Shown in pieces: positions 25,152 to 36,806 of a stretch of DNA of 64,000 nucleotides. Made by a program: the position numbers and the translations under genes. The notes below the pieces were generated by a model that worked only from the letters and a program-made list of their open reading frames with translations, searched no databases and had not been told where the DNA came from. The DNA is from Rs1 sp000416275 (GTDB taxonomy: Bacteria > Pseudomonadota > Gammaproteobacteria > Pseudomonadales > Balneatricaceae), in the NCBI GenBank assembly GCA_965243635.1, contig OZ251574.1, positions 4,030,001 to 4,094,000 on the forward strand. The letters are read 5' to 3'. Position 1 is the stretch's first letter, and every line of letters begins with the position of its first letter.

Positions 25152-25934
25152 ATGCGGCTGTTAACTATATGTGTCAGTATTATTACTATCATCACTTCAA
25201 CCAACCCTGCAACAATAGCGGCCCATCAGTTAAAAAAAGCTCAACAAGTACTCACTATATGTGATGACAGCAACTATTGGGCGCCCTATGTATATAGTAA
25301 AAACCAGCAGATTACCGGGGCCGGTGTTGACTTACTGCGTGCCATACTGCAAGAGAACAATCTGCAGCAGCGCTTTTTTTTAAAGCCTTGGAAGCGCTGT
25401 TTAAATGAAGTAGCCAGTGGCAAGATGGATATTCTTAACAATGCATCGGCAAACCCTGAACGTCTCAAGGTCTATTTAAAATCAAAGCCTATCTACACTG
25501 TCAACTACACTTTTATGTACAGCAAAACTAAATACCCGCAGCCACCGCAGCTTGAATCTATCAACGATTTGTCTGATTACGTTATCTGCGGGATCGCCGG
25601 CTATGATTTAAATAGTATAAATTTCGATACTAAAACTCTGCTCGATCGCACAGTTAATGATACTTCGATATTGGTAGAGATGACGCGTAAGGCTCGCTGT
25701 GATTTATCCATCCATTATAAAGAGATAATGCTGCAGGCGGAGAGAAGCCGGGAGATATCTTTAGCGAACATTGGCTTTATGGATATACCGGAGGTGCAGC
25801 CGATAGAGATTCATTTTTTGGTCTCGAAAAAAGCCAAGAATGCAGCGGCGCTAATTATGAGCATCAACCAGACTTTAGAAAAATTTGAGCAGAGCGGTCG
25901 AAAAAGACAAATATTTGCAAAGCATGGCCTCTAA
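25152..25934 (+). CDS. Periplasmic solute-binding protein, family 3 type
   Basis: A 260-residue protein with a hydrophobic N-terminal signal segment (about residues 1-24) and the fold of amino-acid-type extracellular binding proteins: LTICDDSNYWAPYVY, GAGVDLLRAILQENN, RFFLKPWKRCLNEVASGKMD and a C-terminal KFEQSGRKRQIFAKHGL. This subclass is often encoded alone in marine gammaproteobacteria. No permease or ATPase lies beside it, so it may serve a distant transporter or act as a sensor-type protein. The ligand is unknown. Confidence 0.85.
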   Translation: MRLLTICVSIITIITSTNPATIAAHQLKKAQQVLTICDDSNYWAPYVYSKNQQITGAGVDLLRAILQENNLQQRFFLKPWKRCLNEVASGKMDILNNASANPERLKVYLKSKPIYTVNYTFMYSKTKYPQPPQLESINDLSDYVICGIAGYDLNSINFDTKTLLDRTVNDTSILVEMTRKARCDLSIHYKEIMLQAERSREISLANIGFMDIPEVQPIEIHFLVSKKAKNAAALIMSINQTLEKFEQSGRKRQIFAKHGL

Positions 25935-26006
25935 ATAAAATCTTGTAGACAGTAACGACTGGAAGCACTGCGTTCATTATTCAGTAATTAGATACTCAGC
26001 CAATAT

Positions 26007-26210
26007 CCTGAATCACTTCACTGCACCACATAGCGCAAGCTCTTAATTCTACAGCGGTTAGAAAAATGCCCGCTGAAGCTACGGGTTTTATGCATGGATG
26101 CATTTATTTAGCGAATGCAGGAGCATATGAGCTTGCAGCTAAGATTTTTCAATTCCACCGAAAAACCAATATCTTACACTCTGTATTCACTTTGAAGTCA
26201 CGGATTCAGG
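26007..26210 (-). mobile_element. Family B MITE-like element abutting the eamA stop
   Basis: It is a nearly full-length copy in reverse orientation, from CCTGAATCACTTCACTGC to AAGTCACGGATTCAGG. The left end has lost a few bases of the arm, and the flanks AATAT and TTATA do not match as a duplication. The right end touches the TAA stop of eamA at 26211-26213 with no base between. Confidence 0.85.
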
Positions 26211-27104
26211 TTATAATTTAAATAAAATTCGTTTTATCAACTTATCTAAACGCATATTAATCACTAAACCAAACATCACAATTGAGATACCGATTAACTG
26301 CGCCGGACCTAGTTGCTCATTCAATACTATCGATGCACTGACTAAACCAACCACAGGCACGCCTAATGTCAGTGGAGCCACTTGCCCAGCGGGGTAGCGA
26401 CTTAATAAATAACTCCAAAGACTATAACCTAGCATGGTTGCCACCACCGCCAAATATAGCAGTGCAAAAACCGAGGTCAAATTGATATTAAGCAGTGTCT
26501 CTTTAATCAGCTCTGGCCCCTCTATAAAATATGAAATTATAAAAAATGGCACACAGGAAAAGGCCGCCGACCAAATGATCAAACTGACATCCGCCCTATA
26601 GCCTTTTTGCGAAATAGTACGAGTAATTAAATTACCAAATGCCCAGCTACACGCGGCAACCAACGTCAAGATAAAACCTAACAGACTCATTTGTGTGTTG
26701 GCGCTACTCAAGCCAATAACAGCTAGACCAATGCCGGCGACTATTATGGCCAATATTTGGCTGGTATTTATTTGCTCTTTGAGGATTAGATAGGCGAAGA
26801 CCAAAGTGAACAGTGCTTGAGACTGTAAGATCAGTGAAGCGAGCCCTGCGGGCATACCGACAGACATCGCCACAAACAAGAATGTAAACTGAGCAAAACT
26901 TAAGGTCAGCCCATAAGCTAGAATCCATTTTAATGGCATCTTCGGCCTGGCGACAAACCAACAGCCGATCACTGCGACTAATAAAAATCTCAACCCTCCC
27001 ATTAATAGCGGTGGCATCCCATCGAGGCCCATTGCTATTACCACGAAGTTAACGCCCCAAACTAAAATAATAATTAAGGCGAGTAGCGAATCTTTAAGTG
27101 TCAT
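26211..27104 (-). CDS. eamA: EamA-family metabolite exporter (cysteine/O-acetylserine type)
   Basis: A ten-helix drug/metabolite transporter of 297 residues that closely follows E. coli EamA (YdeD), an exporter of O-acetylserine and cysteine. Matching stretches include IILVWGVNFVVIAMGLDGMP, LRFLLVAVIGCWFVARPKMP and GMPAGLASLILQSQALFTLV, the last spanning a helix boundary. The ATG at 27104 gives the same N-terminus as the E. coli protein; an in-frame TTG lies 15 nt upstream. Its stop codon directly borders a family B element. The substrate in this organism is inferred by similarity only. Confidence 0.88.
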   Translation of the reverse strand: MTLKDSLLALIIILVWGVNFVVIAMGLDGMPPLLMGGLRFLLVAVIGCWFVARPKMPLKWILAYGLTLSFAQFTFLFVAMSVGMPAGLASLILQSQALFTLVFAYLILKEQINTSQILAIIVAGIGLAVIGLSSANTQMSLLGFILTLVAACSWAFGNLITRTISQKGYRADVSLIIWSAAFSCVPFFIISYFIEGPELIKETLLNINLTSVFALLYLAVVATMLGYSLWSYLLSRYPAGQVAPLTLGVPVVGLVSASIVLNEQLGPAQLIGISIVMFGLVINMRLDKLIKRILFKL

Positions 27105-27238
27105 TATCTTATTTCCCAAAGTGATGCTGCGAGCTTAGCACTCATCGACCCGCGAAGTTCTCATGCTAAACAGCTATTGTAAAGCAATTTTTAAAATTAT
27201 CGGTTTGGGAAGTTCCAGAATTTAGAAGTTGGAAAGTT

Positions 27239-27276
27239 GGAAAAATCCCTGACTCTGTCGAGTAAGGGATTTTTCC
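27239..27276. terminator. Symmetric terminator between eamA and the giant gene
   Basis: GGAAAAATCCCT pairs perfectly with AGGGATTTTTCC across a 14-base loop. The T run on either strand lets it serve the giant gene, whose stop codon is 58 nt upstream of it on the minus strand. Confidence 0.8.
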
Positions 27277-28396
27277 AAGTGATGAACTCTACTTAATGAG
27301 ACAGAACGCCACAGAGCTTGTTACTACTTATAGGTTAGTCGATCATGATTTGCTGATACTCAATTAAGTCTTGGATAAGCGCTGCAGAATCGGCTGCATA
27401 TTCAACCTTCTCTGCTATTTCCGCAACTGTGTTGATCCCTCCATCTATAGGGCTTTGAGCTTGATCATAGTTTGGACTTAAATAGACGGCTACAGTGTCC
27501 TGGTCATCTGCATTCTTAGAGTTTGCAGTGGAGCTGTTGATTAACTGAGTATCAGGCTCTAGTAAATCAGCCAAGCTTAACTTTTGTTGCTCTGCTTTTT
27601 CATAGCCAAACCATACATCATCGATAACATGGCTGTTCTGCTGAAGATCATTCCATGAGGAACGCAATCCCGTCCAATTGCCATTCGACTGCTCGGAGAC
27701 AGCGACCCGGTCCAGATTTATAGAGTCGACACCAGCATCAATTAAAGAATACAGTTCATGTGCTTGACTAATCCCATCACTGTTGAGGTCTTTCCAGATT
27801 TTCAGTTCCGAATAGTTTGCATCTCTTTGATCAAAAATTCCATCTCCATTAGTATCTAAATCTGCCAGCGCATCAAATCCATCACTCGCCCTAGTACCAT
27901 CTTTTTTGACGCTGTATTCGCCTAACAGCTCACTTGCATCATTAATCACACCGTCATGATTGACATCCCTCACCAGTAATCCATCACTGCTGCTCACCCA
28001 ACCAGTGCGATCTTTTATGCCGTCGGCGTCAATATCAAACATTATCTGCTGATCCAGTCCTAAAGTACTTACACCATCGCCATTCAAATCTAAAATTAGC
28101 GGGGTTGAACGCTGGTTGATAACATCGACATAAACAGTAGCTGTATCTTGTGCTCCATGCTCATCTTCAATCGTATAAGTGAATGATGCTTTACCAATAA
28201 AATCATCCGCTGCTTTAAAAACAACTTGTTTAACGCCACTTGCTAAAGTCACTAACTCCACTGTGCCATGGTTTGCACCTTGTACTGAAATTAAATTAAA
28301 ATTATCGCTCTCTGGATCGAGATCATTTTTTAATAAATCTGCTATGTTTATCCTAAGATCGCCATTTTTTTCTACACTCATCTCAGCTACATTGGT

Positions 28397-30001
28397 ATAT
28401 TCATTGCCGTCTTTGGTGTAGCGCTTGGTGTAGATGTCGTAAGAGGCATTCTCTTTGTTGTAACCCGTCCACGAGATCACATAGCCGCCATCTTCGAGTG
28501 AGTCGATACTCGGCTGATTTTGGTGATGATACGTTGTATCGTTTACTTTTACTTCTGCGCCACGACGACTGCCATCTCCGGCAAAACGCTGGGCGACGAT
28601 GCCATCGTAACTACCATCTTGCCCGTAAGAGGTCCAAGTCACTACATAGCCGCCCGCCTCTAGCTCAGTGACACTTGAGTCATTTTGGTTGCCTTTGTAG
28701 ATGGTGTTGATCTGGGTTTCTGCGCCAACTTTGCTGCCGTCATTGGCAAACTTTTGCAACATGACTGTATCGCCACTGCCATCTTGAGAAGATGAGGTCC
28801 AAGTGACCACATAACCCTCATCTGATAAGGCGGTGATACTCGCTTCATCTTGGTGGTGTTTGGTAGTGTTATTGACTTGCTGCTCATCACCGATTGGCGA
28901 CACGCTGCTGGTTGACAAGCTGATATTATCGATACCAAAAGATTCGTTGCTGAGCGCTTCGTTGAGAGTCGAGCCAAACCCTAAAGTGACCCGACCATCT
29001 GCATCTAAGGTGGCCTTAAATGTGTATTCAGTCTTGCTGTCTGCTCTTGAACCGGTTCCATCGATATTACCCAGTGAGCTACTATTGGCTTCAGTTCGCC
29101 AGTAGTAATGGCGATTATCGGAGACTTCAGAGCCATTGATGAAAACTAAGAACTGCTCCCCATCCCAAGTGTCTATCTCATAAAAATCAAAGCTGATATC
29201 GACTTGCTTGCCCGCATTGGCCGCCCCAAAGTCGTAGGTTTTGGACGTTGATTCACCGCGGCCAAACTGACCTAAGAATTGGCTCGCGGCGCTGCCGCCA
29301 TCCGTCACATCGCCATTACTCCAACCATTGCTAGTACCGTCTTCAAAGTTGTCAGTCAGTGTCTCGATGTCATTTTCTAGTTTGAATTTTCTGACGAACA
29401 CCCCTTTGCCATGTGCATCGGTCCCGGTCCAACTCACGACTAAGTTGCCGTTGACTAAGGCCACATCTGAATCTTCCTGGTTGCCCGAGGTGGTTTGATT
29501 GATCAGAAATTTGATCCCTACTCTCTCACCCGCGGCATTAAAGCGCTGACCGTAGACGCCAAATCCCGAGCTATCTGCTGCTGCAATATTGGATGTCCAA
29601 GTGACGATAAAACCACCGTCCTCAAGGCCGACAATAGGGTCGTACCTAATCGCCTGCTTATCGGCGATCACAAACTCATCGCCAATTTTAAATTGGTTAT
29701 CTGAGTCCATAATTTGACCGCGGATACTGGTCGGATTGGTCGAGGCATCCACCCAAGTCGCCAAATACTTGCCATTGCCTAAGTCGGCCACGTTGGGCTC
29801 ACTCTGATTGCCTTTCTGCAAGGTATTGAGTAAGATCGCGCCGTCTATTGCCGCGCCATTAGCGGCAAACTTTTGTGAGTAGACGCCGTATCCCGCCGAG
29901 TCATTGCCCTGCCAGACGACCACATAACCGCCATCTTCAAGCCCCGCCACATCAGAGTTACTTTCACTGATCCCATAGGTGTCGGAGACATTCTTTTCTT
30001 C
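28397..30001 (-). repeat. 541-residue repeat, copy 3 (C-terminal, slightly short)
   Basis: The unit starts EEKNVSDTYGISESNSD and ends KRYTKDGNEY, where the final REVLAA of the other copies is replaced by the following domain. Inside are blades of the form L-DGGYVVTWTS-DG-YG-Y-QRF and one jelly-roll-like domain (DGTSNGWSNGDVTDGG to ESFGIDNISLSTSS). Confidence 0.9.
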
Positions 30002-31624
30002 AGCAGCTAACACTTCTCTATATTCATTACCGTCTTTGGTGTAGCGCTTGGTATAGATGTCGTAAGAGGCATTCTCTTTATTGTAACCCGTCCACGAGAT
30101 CACATAGCCGCCATCTTCGAGTGAGTCGATACTCGGCTGATTCTGGTGATGATACGTTGTATCGTTTACTTTTACTTCTGCGCCACGACGACTGCCGTCG
30201 GTGGAAAAACGCTGGGCGACGATGCCATCATAACTGCCATCTTGGCCGTAAGAGGTCCAAGTCACTACATAGCCACCCGCCTCTAACTCAGTGACACTTG
30301 AGTCATTTTGGTTGCCTTTGTAGATGGTATTGATCTGGGTTTCTGCACCAACTTTGCTGCCGTCATTGGCAAACTTTTGCAACATGACTGTATCGCCACT
30401 GCCATCTTGAGAAGATGAGGTCCAAGTGACCACATAACCCTCATCTGATAAGGCGGTGATACTCGCTTCATCTTGGTGGTGTTTGGTAGTGTTATTGACT
30501 TGCTGCTCATCACCGATTGGCGACACGCTGCTGGTTGACAAGCTGATGTTATCGATGCCAAAAGATTCGTTGCTGAGCGCTTCGTTGAGCGTCGAGCCAA
30601 ATCCTAAAGTGACTCGACCATCTGCATCTAAGGTCACCTTGAAAGTGTATTCAGTCTTGCTGTCTGCTCTTGAACCGGTTCCATCGATATTACCCAGTGA
30701 GCTACTATCGGCTTCGGTTCGCCAGTAGTAATGGCGATTATCGGAGACTTCTGCGCCATTGATGAAAACTAAGAACTGCTCCCCATCCCAAGTGTCTATC
30801 TCATAAAAGTCAAAGCTGATATCGACTTGCTTGCCCGCATTGGCCGCCCCAAAGTCGTAGGTTTTGGACGTTGATTCACCGCGGCCAAATTGACCTAAGA
30901 ATTGGCTCGCGGCACTGCCGCCATCCGTCACATCGCCATTACTCCAACCATTGCTTGTACCGTCTTCAAAGTTATCGGTCAGTGTCTCGATGTCATTTTC
31001 TAGTTTGAATTTTCTGACGAACACCCCTTTGCCATGTGCATCGGTCCCGGTCCAACTCACCACTAAATTGCCGTTGACTAAGGCCACATCTGAGTCTTCC
31101 TGATTGCCCGAGGTGGTTTGATTGATCAGAAATTTAATCCCTACTCTCTCACCCGCGGCATTAAAGCGCTGACCGTATACGCCAAATCCCGAGCTGTCTG
31201 CTGCTGCGATATTGGATGTCCAAGTGACGATAAAACCACCGTCTTCAAGGCCGACGATAGGGTCATACCTAATCGCCTGCTTATCGGCGATCACAAATTC
31301 ATCGCCAATTTTAAATTGGTTATCTGAGTCCATAATTTGACCGCGAATACTGGTTGGGTTGGTCGAGGCATCCACCCACGTCGCCAAGTATTTGCCGCTG
31401 CCTAAATCGGCCACGTTGGGCTCACTCTGATTGCCTTTCTGCAAGGTATTGAGCAAGATAGCGCCGTCTATTGCCGCGCCATTAGCGGCGAACTTTTGTG
31501 AGTAGACGCCATATCCCGCCGAGTCTTTGCCCTGCCAGACGACCACATAACCGCCATCTTCAAGCCCCGCCACATCGGAGTTACTTTCACTGATCCCATA
31601 GGTGTCGGAGACATTTTTTTCTTC
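30002..31624 (-). repeat. 541-residue repeat, copy 2 (1,623 bp)
   Basis: The unit is exactly 1,623 bp, as is copy 1. DNA identity to the neighbouring copies is very high over long stretches, including synonymous positions. It differs from copy 1 mainly around NTTKHHQDE and TSSSQDGSG, where it agrees with copy 3. The mosaic suggests recent duplication or gene conversion. Confidence 0.92.
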
Positions 31625-33247
31625 AGCAGCCAATACTTCTCTATATTCATTACCGTCTTTGGTGTAGCGCTTGGTATAGATGTCGTAAGAGGCATTTTCT
31701 TTATTGTAACCCGTCCACGAGATCACATAGCCGCCATCTTCGAGTGAGTCGATACTCGGCTGATTCTGGTGATGATACGTTGTATCGTTTACTTTTACTT
31801 CTGCGCCACGACGACTGCCGTCGGTGGCAAAACGCTGGGCGACGATGCCATCGTAACTACCATCTTGCCCGTAAGAGGTCCAAGTCACTACATAGCCACC
31901 CGCCTCTAACTCGGTGACACTTGAGTCATTTTGGTTGCCTTTGTAGATGGTGTTGATCTGAGTCTCTGCTCCTATTTTGCTGCCGTCACTGGCAAACTTT
32001 TGCAACATGACTGTATCGCCACTGCCATCTTGATGGTAAGAAGTCCAAGTGACCACATAGCCCTCATCTGATAAGGCAGTGATGCTCGCTTCATCTTGGT
32101 TATGAGTGGTACTGTTGTTGACTTGCTGCTCGTCACCGATTGGCGACACGCTGCTGGTTGACAAGCTGATGTTATCGATGCCAAAAGATTCGTTGCTGAG
32201 CGCTTCGTTGAGCGTCGAGCCAAATCCTAAAGTGACTCGACCATCTGCATCTAAGGTCGCCTTGAAAGTGTATTCAGTCTTGCTGTCTGCTCTTGAACCG
32301 GTTCCATCGATATTACCCAGTGAGCTACTATCGGCTTCGGTTCGCCAGTAGTAATGGCGATTATCGGAGACTTCTGCGCCATTGATGAAAACTAAGAACT
32401 GCTCCCCATCCCAAGTGTCTATCTCATAAAAGTCAAAGCTGATATCGACTTGCTTGCCCGCATTGGCCGCCCCAAAGTCGTAGGTTTTGGACGTTGATTC
32501 ACCGCGGCCAAATTGACCTAAGAATTGGCTCGCGGCACTGCCGCCATCCGTCACATCGCCATTACTCCAACCATTGCTTGTACCGTCTTCAAAGTTATCG
32601 GTCAGTGTCTCGATGTCATTTTCTAGTTTGAATTTTCTGACGAACACCCCTTTGCCATGTGCATCGGTCCCGGTCCAACTCACCACTAAATTGCCGTTGA
32701 CTAAGGCCACATCTGAGTCTTCCTGATTGCCCGAGGTGGTTTGATTGATCAGAAATTTAATCCCTACTCTCTCACCCGCGGCATTAAAGCGCTGACCGTA
32801 TACGCCAAATCCCGAGCTGTCTGCTGCTGCGATATTGGATGTCCAAGTGACGATAAAACCACCGTCTTCAAGGCCGACGATAGGGTCATACCTAATCGCC
32901 TGCTTATCGGCGATCACAAATTCATCGCCAATTTTAAATTGGTTATCTGAGTCCATAATTTGACCGCGAATACTGGTTGGGTTGGTCGAGGCATCCACCC
33001 ACGTCGCCAAGTATTTGCCGCTGCCTAAATCGGCCACGTTGGGCTCACTCTGATTGCCTTTCTGCAAGGTATTGAGCAAGATAGCGCCGTCTATTGCCGC
33101 GCCATTAGCGGCGAACTTTTGTGAGTAGACGCCATATCCCGCCGAGTCTTTGCCCTGCCAGACGACCACATAACCGCCATCTTCAAGCCCCGCCACATCG
33201 GAGTTACTTTCACTGATCCCATAGGTATCGGAGACATTCTTTTCTTC
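31625..33247 (-). repeat. 541-residue repeat, copy 1 (1,623 bp)
   Basis: This is the most N-terminal copy, preceded by the linker LNAENSTT. Local differences from copies 2 and 3 are STTHNQDE and TSYHQDGSG. Otherwise it is nearly identical to copy 2. Confidence 0.92.
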
Positions 33248-34110
33248 AGTTGTCGAATTTTCAGCATTTAAAAATTCACTAGTAGCAGATCCATCATCAT
33301 TGGCTATAACTGAATTATTTTGAATTTCCACTATAGCGGTTGCTTCAACGGGAATCGCTACACCGGGGTTTTGGACACGCATATTTAAGCGAAAACTCTC
33401 TGCTGCCTCCACTTCATTATCGGCAACAATATCTAATCTTAACTGTACGTTATGATCACCTCTGGCACCTAAAGAAATCTGGTCGGTCACAGGGACATCC
33501 TGCCAGGTATTCCCTCCATCTAGTGAATACCGGTAAACGTCTCGTTTATAATCTACATTTTCTGTCGCACCCAAATCCACAAAGTCCAGCGTCAGTACTG
33601 CACCTTTTGCCGCATTGCTAATATCTATCGAAAAATTAGCTAATTCACCTTCAGTAACCACTAAGTCATCGCTTGATATAAGCGTCACACCTTGATGGCC
33701 ACTACTTTCTTGCAGTGTGATAACGGCCTCTGATGAATTTCCTGCCTGATCGAGAGCGATCACAACATAGGCCTCTTGATTATCTCCTAGCGAAAAATCA
33801 TTTGCCTCACTGGCGACCCCCGCAGCGGTGAAACTAATTTCACCCTTGGCATTCACTCGAAAAAATCCATCTTCACTGTTCACATGCAGCGAAGAATCCT
33901 GATGCTTAAATTTAAACTCACTGACTTGGATATTGTCTGAAGCAATTAACGTTGCCACCACAGCTCCGACTAACTGGTTCTCTACATAGGTGAAATTTTG
34001 CTGACTAAACTCAGGCGACTGGGTATCTATTGTGACTGAACCAGAATTAGTGCGCTGATTCCCCGCGGCATCTGTGACGGTCACTTCAATCTGATTAGCG
34101 CCTTCAGCGA

Positions 34111-35377
34111 CAGGGCAAACGCATGAACACTATTTGACCATTTTAAGGCATTGTAATAAATAATCATCATTCAAAACACACAGTGTTCTTTTGTTTTTAA
34201 GACTTAGTTTTCGCGAAGTGTTTTGTCTTAATATGTTTAGTACTAGCTGCCTAAGCACAGCCAGATTTTCTCCTGAATACCCTTGTCGTGCTCTACTTTC
34301 ATCTTCACCAAAAGACACGTCTAATGCCCAGTGTAGATGATTTTCAACCGACCAATGCGATCTGGATGCCCGTAGTGCTTCTTCGGCTGTTAGACCACGG
34401 CTACAGATATAAAATCTAATCGATGAACTAAATTTATCCCCATTCGTTCTATCTGATTGGACGGCAACTAAACTCTCTGCGTTCCAGCTTGCGCTAAGCG
34501 GCGTCTCATCCGTGACAGGTAAAACCCAGCATCGGCGATGCTCCTTGCGACCGTGGCCTTCATCAAACCCTTCTGTGAAGACAATATTTTCGCAGTCTAC
34601 TGACTGGGCTAGCCAGTAATTGTCAAACACTTCATTGACTTCTGTCGCCAGTTTTTTCTGATTACCTTTAACGGATAAAAAGTAATCAGCACCACCAGTG
34701 AGGATTTTTTTCGCTATCTTTTTCTGGGTTCCCATGGCATCTATGCTCACTAGACAGCCATTAATATCCAATAAATCAAGCAACTCCGGGATTGCTGTTA
34801 TTTCATTAGACTTATCATCTACTTTACGTTGAGCTAAGCATATCCCGTGCTCTGAGGCCCAGGCATTAACCATATGAATAGTTTTTGCTCCCTTACCTTT
34901 CGCTGCTCCTCTGAGTGCCTTGCCATCAATTTCAATCTGGCCTTTGATCGGAGAATGCTCTAAAAAGTCTTGTACCCATTCGCGAAAGACCTTTTGCATC
35001 ACCTCTGGCGGCATAATGGAAAAGAGCCTGTTAAATGTATCGTGAGAGGGGATACCATCAGGTAACTCAAACCATTTTTTAAACCACTCTTCGCGCTCTT
35101 CACAATAAAGTGCTACTTGCTCCCAATTCTCCTGACCACAGAAAATAGCGCAGATGGCCATGAAGACAATCTCAGACAATACATAGGTGCATTTTTCTTG
35201 TTGCCTAGGATCGTCTATACTTTCTAAGTAACTGATTAGTGGTTTGTTTGCCATGAATATCACCTGCTAGAGAAATAGGTAACTAAATATATGACGTAGA
35301 TCTAAAATTCAATTCAAATCGTAAAAATAATCCATTACACGGAAAGTTGATCATAAAACGTTCGTGCGTTTGCCCTG
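34111..35377 (-). mobile_element. Complete ISAs1-family insertion sequence, 1,267 bp
   Basis: The ends CAGGGCAAACGCATGAAC and GTTCGTGCGTTTGCCCTG are inverted repeats with one mismatch. Both sides carry the perfect 10-bp duplication CCTTCAGCGA (34101-34110 and 35378-35387). One intact transposase gene fills it. The intact ends and duplication show a recent insertion, which splits the giant surface-protein gene. Confidence 0.96.
34130..35254 (-). CDS. ISAs1-family transposase
   Basis: A 374-residue DDE transposase of the H-repeat/ISAs1 type. The N-terminal DDE_Tnp_1-associated domain shows ISYLESIDDPRQQ and FCGQENWEQVALYCEEREEW. The catalytic domain has QIEIDGKALRGA (first Asp), LVSIDAMGTQKKIAKKI (second Asp) and HWSVENHLHWALDVSFGEDE (acidic end). 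The ATG at 35254 is chosen because AGGTGA lies 5 nt upstream; a GTG start lies 9 nt further up. No frame damage is visible, so the element may still be active. Confidence 0.95.
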   Translation of the reverse strand: MANKPLISYLESIDDPRQQEKCTYVLSEIVFMAICAIFCGQENWEQVALYCEEREEWFKKWFELPDGIPSHDTFNRLFSIMPPEVMQKVFREWVQDFLEHSPIKGQIEIDGKALRGAAKGKGAKTIHMVNAWASEHGICLAQRKVDDKSNEITAIPELLDLLDINGCLVSIDAMGTQKKIAKKILTGGADYFLSVKGNQKKLATEVNEVFDNYWLAQSVDCENIVFTEGFDEGHGRKEHRRCWVLPVTDETPLSASWNAESLVAVQSDRTNGDKFSSSIRFYICSRGLTAEEALRASRSHWSVENHLHWALDVSFGEDESRARQGYSGENLAVLRQLVLNILRQNTSRKLSLKNKRTLCVLNDDYLLQCLKMVK

Positions 35378-36183
35378 CCTTCAGCGAGGCTACCGATGAC
35401 ATTGTCATTCACTTGCCAAGTGCCATTACCTAGATTAGTTGCCGGGTAATCAATCCCGGCAATATGAATCACCACAGTGGCATTAGGATCATTAACCACC
35501 CCTGATATAGCCGGCGTGGTATCGTTAGTGCTAATGATGTTATTGACCGCAATTTCAGGAGCGATAGTGTCTAAAGTAAAGTTTAACGTAGTTGCATCAC
35601 TAGCATTGCCCGCTTGATCCACTTCACGTACTAGTAGTTTATTGTCCCCCTCTGTCGCAACCGGCTTATTTGCCGACCATGTTGCTCCATCATCATCACT
35701 GTACTCAATACTGCTAGTCGCTTCACTGCTAGTCACCTGTACGGCGGCATCACTGGTGAGAAAATCTGAATTTGAAATGCCAGAATCGTTGATTAATGCA
35801 ACTTGTGGCGCATCCGTGCTAATAGTATCCAAGGTAAAGGTAGCAATCCCCGGATAATTTTTAGTGGCACCAGCGATATTAGCCACTGTTAAAGTTAGTG
35901 CGTAGTCACCTTGCACAAAACCATTGCCGTCTGAAATATTAGCCACCGGCATCAAAACTGATATTTCGCCATTGGTAATTTCTTGCTGTGTTATTTCTCT
36001 AGCGATAGTGGTATCACCATTAGTGCCAGAAATTCTTAATAATATGAACTCTCCCACTAGCGATAATGGCGGGATAATAATTTTCAAACGTAAATTTGAA
36101 TCTATTTGCGCAAGGTCACCCACCTCAACTTTATTAACAAACTCATCTAAATTGTCAATTTTAATATAATTTGAGTTACTCAT
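35378..36183 (-). pseudogene. Giant surface protein, N-terminal part, truncated by the insertion sequence
   Basis: This holds the first 268 codons of the interrupted gene. As it stands it would run 14 codons into the insertion sequence (ending FYDQLSV) and stop at 282 residues. Residues 10-130 form a prefix-type domain of the kind seen at the start of large adhesins, followed by two bacterial Ig-like modules, each with an LDTI-PE/PQ linker (FTLDTISTDAPQV, FTLDTIAPEIAV). No Sec signal peptide is seen, in line with type I secretion by a C-terminal signal. The intact gene would have been a biofilm- or attachment-type protein; that role is inferred from architecture. Confidence 0.82.
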
Positions 36184-36806
36184 TTGGCTTGACTCCCTGT
36201 CGCAATATAGGCATATGCAAAATTAAACCGAATGAGTAATTAGCATGCAAAATCATTATTTATGAACTGAATGTTAATCTATACAAAAATAGCACATCAA
36301 ACAACTGTACTTTCGTACAATTAACTGAATATTAAATAAATTTATTATAAAAAACCAAAAAATGATGACAAAAAGACAATGCCATTAATAAACAATATTG
36401 CTCTGCTATTTCTTAGCTAACGCACTGAAAAGAAAAATTTCTAATTATTTTCATAATTGATGCAATCAAAACAGTGCCTAAAGCGTTAGTAGTATGTATG
36501 ACTACTGTTCTCCTTTGACTTTAAGCTGCACTAGTCGCTGCCTGTCGCTATTTTGTCAGTGATTAGTGCAGAGATTATTTAAAACAGCTCATTAGCTACT
36601 ATCTCCGGCAGATGGGCTTTCAAGTCAAAACATGTAAACAGGTTCAATATTCGCTGAGGGGACCTAAAGTAAAATCAGTTTTCGGTATTCTGAATACCAG
36701 TGACAAATACCTCCTTTGTTTGTTACTTAGTACGATTTTGCGTTAGGACAGCGGTATTGGGTCTGTTTATGTGTTCCTTTTTTAATATTTTTGACTGAGA
36801 CATAAA
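36184..36806. other. Long intergenic region between divergent genes
   Basis: It has no gene. The left part is very AT-rich and probably holds the promoter of the giant gene; TGTACTTTCGTACA (36307-36320) is a small inverted repeat. Nearer the DoxX-like gene, GGTATTC-T-GAATACC (36684-36698) is a perfect 15-nt palindrome and a possible operator. No mobile element was recognised here. Confidence 0.5.

Larger units (their letters stand above)
27335..34110 (-). pseudogene. Giant repeat-rich secreted/surface protein, C-terminal part, cut off by an insertion sequence
   Basis: This is the distal 90% of a gene whose N-terminal part is at 35378-36183. Removing the insertion sequence and one copy of its 10-bp duplication restores an open frame of 2,524 codons, reading GSLAEG-ANQIEV across the join. 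In restored numbering: an Ig-like and Calx-beta-like region (about 269-553), three 541-residue repeats (554-2170), a cadherin-like module (about 2175-2260), and a C-terminal Ca-binding region with DLNGDGVSTLG, DVNHDGVINDASELLG, DTNGDGIFDQRD and DLNSDGISQAHEL. This ending is common in large type I-secreted adhesins, but no RTX nonapeptides and no secretion genes are seen. The fragment lacks a proper start. Confidence 0.85.

Noticed and set aside
27335..29000. RTX toxin assignment for the giant protein
   Set aside because: The C-terminal Ca-binding motifs are DxNxDG type; the glycine-rich RTX nonapeptide series is absent, and no type I secretion genes are nearby.
28179..33621. Recurring 69-105 codon frames on both strands within the giant gene
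   Set aside because: They repeat with the 1,623-bp period and are shadows of the large coding frame.
34084..34110. Independent start for the 2,249-residue frame
   Set aside because: The first codon is a GTG in the middle of an Ig-like module (QIEVTVTDAAGN), without a ribosome site; the true start is the ATG at 36183 before the IS insertion.
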